A DNA stretch of 64,000 bases, from NCBI RefSeq assembly GCF_025860405.1, contig NZ_CP063787.1, forward strand, positions 62,001 to 126,000. The letters run 5' to 3'. The notes beneath the pieces were generated by a model. It was not told the origin of the DNA, ran no database searches, and saw only the letters and a list, made by a program, of their open reading frames with translations. Source of the DNA: Tolypothrix sp. PCC 7712 (GTDB lineage Bacteria; Cyanobacteriota; Cyanobacteriia; Cyanobacteriales; Nostocaceae). Positions 59,615 to 64,000 of this stretch are shown piece by piece (position 1 is the stretch's first letter; each line of letters begins with the position of its first letter). A program made the translations under genes and the position numbers.

Positions 59615-59640
59615 CATAAACCATAAGTTTATGGTTTATG
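59615..59640. promoter_or_regulatory. Operator-like palindrome between divergent genes
   Basis: Perfect 12-base arms CATAAACCATAA and TTATGGTTTATG separated by GT, about 55 bases from the HTH gene start and 60 bases before the gene at 59701. A natural binding site for the XRE regulator. Confidence 0.6.
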
Positions 59641-59700
59641 GTAAGGTATCAAAGATATCAAACGATAGCGACTTTTCTTTGAAGATAGGGGGGTAGAAGT

Positions 59701-60681
59701 ATGAGCGAGATGTCCAACATCTCCAGTGAGAGGAACCTGCTGCCCCCCAAGAGCGACTTAGAAGCCAACCAGACTACACCAGTTGAAGTAGTTAGTAGCT
59801 CCGAACTTACCACAGAAGAGTGGAGCGATCGCATATTTTTAGAAAGGCAAGTTGAACGAGCATTTTACGCAGCTGCTAAAGCATTGAAAGCACTACGAGA
59901 TAGACGTTTGTACCGTTCGACTCACGCAACATTTGAAGATTACTGCCGTTCCCGGTTTGGCTTCACTCATCGCCATGTGAACTACTTGATAGCTGGTTCA
60001 TTGGTGGTTGACAATCTCATGGGAACCAATGGTTCCCAAATTGAAAATTCAGATAAAACGGGAACCAATGGTTCCCAAGTTGAGAACTTAGATGAAATGG
60101 GAACCAATGGTTCCCAAATCGAGAATTCAGATGAAACGGGAACCAATGGTTCCCAAATCTTACCAACGAGCGAACGCCAAGTCAGACCTTTGGTTCCCTT
60201 AGAACCGGAACAACAACGTCAAGCTTGGCAAAAGGCAGTAGAACTTGCTGGTGGTAAAATTCCCTCTGGTCGTATTGTTCAGGATATTGTGGACAAAATT
60301 CGGGAAAGAACCAAAGTGCCGAATCCTTACCGCCTTGGGGAAGTATGTACTCTACTGCCCAAAGATAACCCAGAACTGAAAGGCAGGAGTGGTTGTTGGG
60401 GTGTCATCACTCATGTTGGGGATTATAGTTGCACTCTTGAGACTTGGGATGCTGAGTATACCGTGAAAATAGAACATCTCAAGTCCCTAGAACTGTTAGA
60501 CAATGACTGCCAATTTATGCAACAACTGTGTGCGCGACTGCGGCGGCTGCATGAAATTGAAAACCGAGATATTGCAGTAGATTGGCTTTGCTTAGGGTTA
60601 GGGAAACAACCACTACCGTACCTTTCGCCGTTACAAGAAAAATTGCTGGCTGATGTGGAACAAGAGTACGGACTCCGTTAG
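59701..60681 (+). CDS. Plasmid protein with intragenic palindromic iterons (initiator-like)
   Basis: A 326-residue protein of a type seen on cyanobacterial plasmids. The N-terminal part (about 40-105) is helical with an HTH-like ATFEDYCRSRFGFTHRHVNY. The middle is a 13-residue repeat, MGTNGSQIENSDK and variants, four times, because the DNA carries palindromes every 39 bases. The C-terminal part has an SH3-like VCTLLPKDNPELKGRSGCWG segment. The plan (DNA-binding head, iterons in the linker) echoes the initiator at 13752. It may be an alternative replication or copy-control protein. Confidence 0.65.
   Translation: MSEMSNISSERNLLPPKSDLEANQTTPVEVVSSSELTTEEWSDRIFLERQVERAFYAAAKALKALRDRRLYRSTHATFEDYCRSRFGFTHRHVNYLIAGSLVVDNLMGTNGSQIENSDKTGTNGSQVENLDEMGTNGSQIENSDETGTNGSQILPTSERQVRPLVPLEPEQQRQAWQKAVELAGGKIPSGRIVQDIVDKIRERTKVPNPYRLGEVCTLLPKDNPELKGRSGCWGVITHVGDYSCTLETWDAEYTVKIEHLKSLELLDNDCQFMQQLCARLRRLHEIENRDIAVDWLCLGLGKQPLPYLSPLQEKLLADVEQEYGLR
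60021..60154. repeat. Four in-frame palindromic iterons, 39-bp period
   Basis: GGGAACCAATGGTTCCC occurs at 60021-60037, 60060-60076, 60099-60115 and 60138-60154, exactly 39 bases apart (13 codons). A fifth copy, differing in the central base, is at 62820-62836. Each is a perfect dyad around one base and is well suited as a protein-binding site. Confidence 0.75.
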
Positions 60682-60754
60682 AAATAAAAGTTACCCGATG
60701 CAAATATTGGCTGTGTCGTTGCTTTCTATAAAATAGTGCTGAGTGCCTACCTAT

Positions 60755-61252
60755 TTAGCCAGCAAGAACTTTTCCTTTGCTAGTGGAAGTTTGTAGCGTC
60801 AATTCACTCAGTACCCGTGCTACTTCCGTGGGCTGGGATGTCAACTTGGCTTTCAGATGTGTTCGCAGAATCGCCAATCGCTGGTAATGACCATTCACCT
60901 TGTCTGCAATCCCTAAACGTCGGGCTGCGGTACGAATGCGAGGCTGGGGCAGTTTTTCTATTAAAAGCGTTAGGGATTCAGTGTCAATATTATCTGTTAT
61001 GCTTGGCGCGGTGCTGTCAGCTACCACAATTGATAGAGATTCTGGATTATTTACAGGTTTATTAGAAGGTTGCGAAGTAGGTTTGTCTGCCACTTCCTCG
61101 TCGTTTACTTGGTATGCCGTGTTGTTTTGTCGCTGACCGCAAGCATTCCAAAGTTTTACTAAACCTGTAAACAAATCAAGTATCATCAGGGTTGCATATA
61201 TGGTGGCGATCGCCAAAATCGCATTTTTCAAAAAATCTTGAATATCTTCCAT
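60755..61252 (-). CDS. Membrane-anchored protein with SAP-like C-terminus
   Basis: A 165-residue protein. One N-terminal membrane helix (about 8-30, LKNAILAIATIYATLMILDL), a disordered Asn/Ser/Pro linker, and a C-terminal helical segment (LIEKLPQPRIRTAARRLGIA and onward) resembling SAP-like or helix-extended DNA-binding motifs. It might tether DNA to the membrane; this is speculative. Confidence 0.55.
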   Translation of the reverse strand: MEDIQDFLKNAILAIATIYATLMILDLFTGLVKLWNACGQRQNNTAYQVNDEEVADKPTSQPSNKPVNNPESLSIVVADSTAPSITDNIDTESLTLLIEKLPQPRIRTAARRLGIADKVNGHYQRLAILRTHLKAKLTSQPTEVARVLSELTLQTSTSKGKVLAG

Positions 61253-61368
61253 TTTCCGTGTCTCCAGTAAAATTGCGTGAAGTGTGTGCTGGCTTTTTAT
61301 AGTTCTTTCCCCATAGGAGTTGCAGATATTTCAACACCCCCAGCTACAAGCTAGAGGTGTTACTGATT

Positions 61369-61590
61369 CTAGAAATGCTCAAAAGTTGAGAATTGCGGTT
61401 GAAAGGCGATTTCTATCTGGTAGTCTCTGTCATGCCATCCAAGTAGATACCAGTAATTTTGTGAATACGATGGTGGTAAATTACAGGTACGGTCTGCCTC
61501 GCCTAACTCAAACCAATATAGTGTTAACCTATCGCGCTCCTGCATCAAAAAGTCAATTTCACGGTCGATGTCTGTGGTGATATAGGACAT
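61369..61590 (-). CDS. Small hypothetical protein
   Basis: A 73-residue acidic protein (MSYITTDIDREIDFLMQERD), rich in aromatic residues in its second half. No family recognised and no ribosome site stands out. The amino-acid pattern looks protein-like rather than random. Confidence 0.4.
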   Translation of the reverse strand: MSYITTDIDREIDFLMQERDRLTLYWFELGEADRTCNLPPSYSQNYWYLLGWHDRDYQIEIAFQPQFSTFEHF

Positions 61591-61692
61591 TTTATTGACT
61601 AATTCCTATTTAAATTTCATCCCTCAGCAGCGCGTAAGCGTTAAAAAGCAACCATTGGTATTTCACCATTGCACCAATTAGTTGCATATGAA

Positions 61693-62061
61693 TTAAATTA
61701 ACTCTAAACTTACTATATTTTGGCTATAATTAGCGACTAATATAAATAATTTCAGCCATCGAGAACCTAGTAAAATTTCCTGAATTTCATCTCCAGCAAA
61801 TACAGGAATTTCCCACTCTTGAGCATCTATTATTACCCTACCAATATAAACATCAAATTCAGTTTCTCCTTGAGCAGTTCTTAATTTATTTTGACGCAAA
61901 AAAGACCAATCAAGACTTTGGACATCTTGTTTGTTCATAGCTAAAAATTCAGTGAATCCTGTATCTAACATTGTTTCTATAGGAAAACTGAAGTCATCCC
62001 CTCCAATTAAATCAATTTCAAAGTAAACTTGACCTTTATCTCCAAATCTCCCCTCAATCAT
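61693..62061 (-). CDS. Retropepsin-like aspartyl protease family protein
   Basis: A 122-residue protein with the clan AA signature ETMLDTGFTEFLAM (catalytic Asp in DTG) near residue 30 and a matching C-terminal ILLGSRWLKLF. Such small retropepsin-like proteins act as homodimers. It overlaps the preceding gene by four bases (ATGA), so the two are co-translated; the pair behaves like a conserved two-gene unit of unknown purpose. Confidence 0.75.
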   Translation of the reverse strand: MIEGRFGDKGQVYFEIDLIGGDDFSFPIETMLDTGFTEFLAMNKQDVQSLDWSFLRQNKLRTAQGETEFDVYIGRVIIDAQEWEIPVFAGDEIQEILLGSRWLKLFILVANYSQNIVSLELI

Positions 62062-62375
62062 ATTCTGCCACTAACTCCGGTTTCGTTAATGCCAAAAATA
62101 TGATGAATCACATGAGGATATTTTTCTCTGGCCATTTTACTTGCTACCTCTTGATCCCGATCAATAAAATAATCCCCACTATCAGGTTCAATGGCAATAT
62201 ACCAACCATAGTATTTATCTAGTATTTCTGGTTTTAAACGCTCAAAAATTACCCAACAACGCTCATAAAATGCCTGTCTTCTGGATTTTTCTTGAGCTTT
62301 TTGTGCTTCTGTCCATTGAATTTCCGGAAATACTCTCCCACGTCTGACAATTCTTTCGGGTGAAGAGTGTGTCAT
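62058..62375 (-). CDS. Partner protein of the retropepsin-like gene
   Basis: A 105-residue protein. A basic helix (AQKAQEKSRRQAFYERCWVI) is followed by YYGWYIAIEPDSGDYFIDRD and a helix with basic residues (VASKMAREKYPH). The stop overlaps the protease start by four bases. It may be a substrate, inhibitor or antitoxin-like partner; no family name can be given. Confidence 0.65.
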   Translation of the reverse strand: MTHSSPERIVRRGRVFPEIQWTEAQKAQEKSRRQAFYERCWVIFERLKPEILDKYYGWYIAIEPDSGDYFIDRDQEVASKMAREKYPHVIHHIFGINETGVSGRI

Positions 62376-62748
62376 ATTTTTGACCTCATGAAAATTTTGT
62401 GATTTTAAGAAGATTTTGGAAAGTTTTGGAAGCAGAAGTTGGACAAGTTGTAAGCGGAAATACTTATAACTTCGTTAAGGCATTAATCAAGCGATCGCTT
62501 TTTTTGGATAAAGAAAATGGACATAATAACAAAAATGGAAGAAGAACATGGACGCAAATCTATATAAATACTACTCAGATGCCAACTGTTCCCCTAACTT
62601 GTGGGATTTCTTACAAACTTTAGCGTAGCTTGCCGCCGAAGGCATCGCTATTACCAAAACCTTTAACCTTTAACTTGCATACAGGCATATAATTTTAACA
62701 GTTTAGTTTTCCTTTATATTATTTTTTGGACGTTTTTGTCAGGTAAAG
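62376..62748. other. Intergenic region with Nostoc repeat
   Basis: About 370 bases. It contains GCGTAGCTTGCCGCCGAAGG near 62622, a common Nostoc intergenic repeat, and a weak frame (62399-62623) that does not look like a gene. A promoter for the opposite-strand pair is expected near 62380. Confidence 0.4.
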
Positions 62749-63222
62749 ATGGACAACCTGTCCAAAATCTTCTTCAAGTCACAAATTTATTGTCTATTTT
62801 TAATTATAAAATCCCAAATGGGAACCATTGGTTCCCAAATCTTACTAATGAGCGATCGCCAAGTTAGACCCTTGGTTCCAAAGAAACCAGTATTTCTGAT
62901 GACAAAAACTGACCTACAAGCGTGGCTTGACCGCGATGATCATGAACTCGTTGATGCCATCAAATCAGAGATTCATGATCATGTTGCGAAACTTCATGCC
63001 CGTGGCGATCAATTTTATGGCTATGCGATATTACCTGGCGAATTTGACACAATTCATAATCTCGTTGTTGCCTTCAATCGTGAATCGGATATTGCTCCAG
63101 AGAATGTCACTGACAGCTACTATCGATTGCTTCCTTTAGCTTCTGGCACTCCGCTTGCAATGGAATGCCCAACTCCGCTGCCAGTGCCAATGCCTGCTGG
63201 CAATATTTCTGTGCTACCTTAA
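62749..63222 (+). pseudogene. Mosaic ORF of two gene fragments
   Basis: A 157-codon frame that joins unrelated pieces. Residues about 24-47 (MGTIGSQILLMSDRQVRPLV) copy the iteron and linker part of the gene at 59701. From about residue 50 (LMTKTDLQAWLDRD, then FYGYAILPGEFDTIHNLVVA) it resembles the N-terminal part of a DUF4303/SMI1-like protein. The end overlaps the opposite-strand TPR gene and is meaningless. It is the scar of recombination, and probably not a working gene. Confidence 0.55.
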
Positions 63223-64000
63223 CCTCACCTAGGGCTTGATGGATGTCTGCCAAATTTTTGAGTACCTCTGCTTCACCAGAGCGATCGTCAATATCTCGAA
63301 AAATCCTTAATGCCGCCTGATTATGAGTTAATGCCTCTGGATACTGTTTCAGTTTGAGTTGAGTCGTTCCCAGATTACCCAGGGCAGCGCCTTCACTTCG
63401 GCGATTACCAATCTCCTGTGCAATGATTAGGTTTTGTTGATGGCATTCGAGTGCCTGCTGATACTCTCCAAGACTGTAGTGAGCAAGTCCCAAATTGCCT
63501 AGAGCAAGACCTTCACTGTGGCGATCACCAATTTCCCGCATTATCGTTAGGTGTTGCCGATGGCATTCGAGCGCCTGCTGATACTCTCCAAGACTGTAGT
63601 GAGCAAGTCCCAAATTGCCTAGAGCACCGCCTTCATCCTGGCGATTATTAATTTCCTTCGCCATCGTTTGCCATTGCTGATAGAAGTCGATTGCCCGGTG
63701 ATACTCTCCAAGGCTAAGGTAAGCATTCCCCAAACCACCCAAGGCACGTCCTTCACCCTGGTGATCGTTAATTTCTCGCGCAATGGTTAGGTGTTGTAGA
63801 TAGAAATCGATTGCCTGCTGATACTTCCCAAAGCTAAAGTAAACATTCCCCAGATTGCCTACGGCCATGCTTTCACCTTGGCGATCTTCAACTTCTTTCG
63901 CTATCGTTTGCCATTGCTGATAGAAGTCGATTGCCCGCTGATATTGCCCAAGGCTAAAGTAAGTATTACCCAAACAGCCTAATGCAGTGCCTTCACCCTG
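63107..64000 (-). CDS. TPR-repeat protein, 5' end beyond window
   Basis: At least 297 residues of 40-residue TPR units of the kinesin-light-chain/NB-ARC-associated type (ALGNLGLAHYSLGEYQQALE and variants, seven or more times), ending with QKLKEAIDSSCQ. The frame is open to the last base of the window, so the N-terminal domain is missing from view. In cyanobacteria such arrays often sit behind an NTPase or CHAT domain. DNA repeats of about 120 bases accompany the protein repeats. Confidence 0.75.
   Translation of the reverse strand, partial: QGEGTALGCLGNTYFSLGQYQRAIDFYQQWQTIAKEVEDRQGESMAVGNLGNVYFSFGKYQQAIDFYLQHLTIAREINDHQGEGRALGGLGNAYLSLGEYHRAIDFYQQWQTMAKEINNRQDEGGALGNLGLAHYSLGEYQQALECHRQHLTIMREIGDRHSEGLALGNLGLAHYSLGEYQQALECHQQNLIIAQEIGNRRSEGAALGNLGTTQLKLKQYPEALTHNQAALRIFRDIDDRSGEAEVLKNLADIHQALGEVKVAQKYCQQALALAAELGIPLQAECQKLKEAIDSSCQ

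Noticed and set aside
60021..60154. Four 39-bp repeats as a short CRISPR array
   Set aside because: The repeats are palindromes in frame inside a gene, the spacers between them are nearly identical to each other, and no cas genes are present.

Overview
The window reads as part of a large conjugative plasmid (or plasmid-derived island) of a filamentous, Nostoc-like cyanobacterium. The reasons are frequent HIP1 octamers (GCGATCGC), Nostoc-type short intergenic repeats, cyanobacterial TPR-CHAT proteins, and a full set of replication, partition and conjugation genes with no chromosomal housekeeping genes, rRNA or tRNA that I could see. No CRISPR array was seen.

Layout. (1) 1-4511 and 16271-20805 hold two copies of a Tn7-like transposition module (a TnsA-TnsB fusion plus a TnsC ATPase). 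They are in inverted orientation and appear identical over at least 4.5 kb; the left copy runs off the window. (2) The 11.8 kb between them is a replicon backbone: an N-terminally truncated TPR-CHAT gene, parA-parB with a palindromic parS candidate, a transposase fossil, a ParM-like actin with a ParR-like partner, an HTH regulator, a winged-helix initiator with an iteron array inside its own reading frame, and a DnaB helicase. (3) 20.97-26.34 kb is a TPR-CHAT protease gene followed by two small proteins that share a C-terminal peptide motif and by a protein with two C-terminal membrane helices; this looks like a protease-effector conflict module. (4) 27.4-44.2 kb is a one-direction type IV secretion operon (VirB2, B3, B4, B5, B6, B8, B10, B9 and B1-like proteins, coupling protein and an AAA+ ATPase). 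(5) 44.4-45.8 kb is an IS701-type insertion. (6) 45.8-51.8 kb holds a MobV relaxase fused to primase-like domains, a second ParM/ParR-like pair, and an AT-hook ParA/VirC1-like ATPase whose 3' end abuts a solo TnpB element. (7) 53.3-64 kb is accessory. It includes a 1278-residue protein with the hallmarks of a single-chain two-barrel RNA polymerase (related to eukaryotic RdRP and phage YonO), a second gene with an intragenic palindromic iteron array, a retropepsin-like pair and a TPR gene that runs off the end.

How the genes fit together. ParAB, the two actin-type loci and the iteron initiator/DnaB pair would maintain the plasmid. The relaxase, VirC1-like ATPase, coupling protein and T4SS would transfer it. 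TPR-CHAT genes, TnpB and the two-barrel polymerase are the accessory load. A shared inverted-repeat motif (GTGTA...TACAC) lies upstream of both the T4SS operon and the second actin locus, which suggests common control. The most unusual items are the RdRP/YonO-like polymerase, the CHAT/small-peptide/membrane-protein module, the two initiator-like genes that carry iterons inside their coding sequence, and the inverted TnsAB-TnsC pair without any TniQ/TnsD in view.
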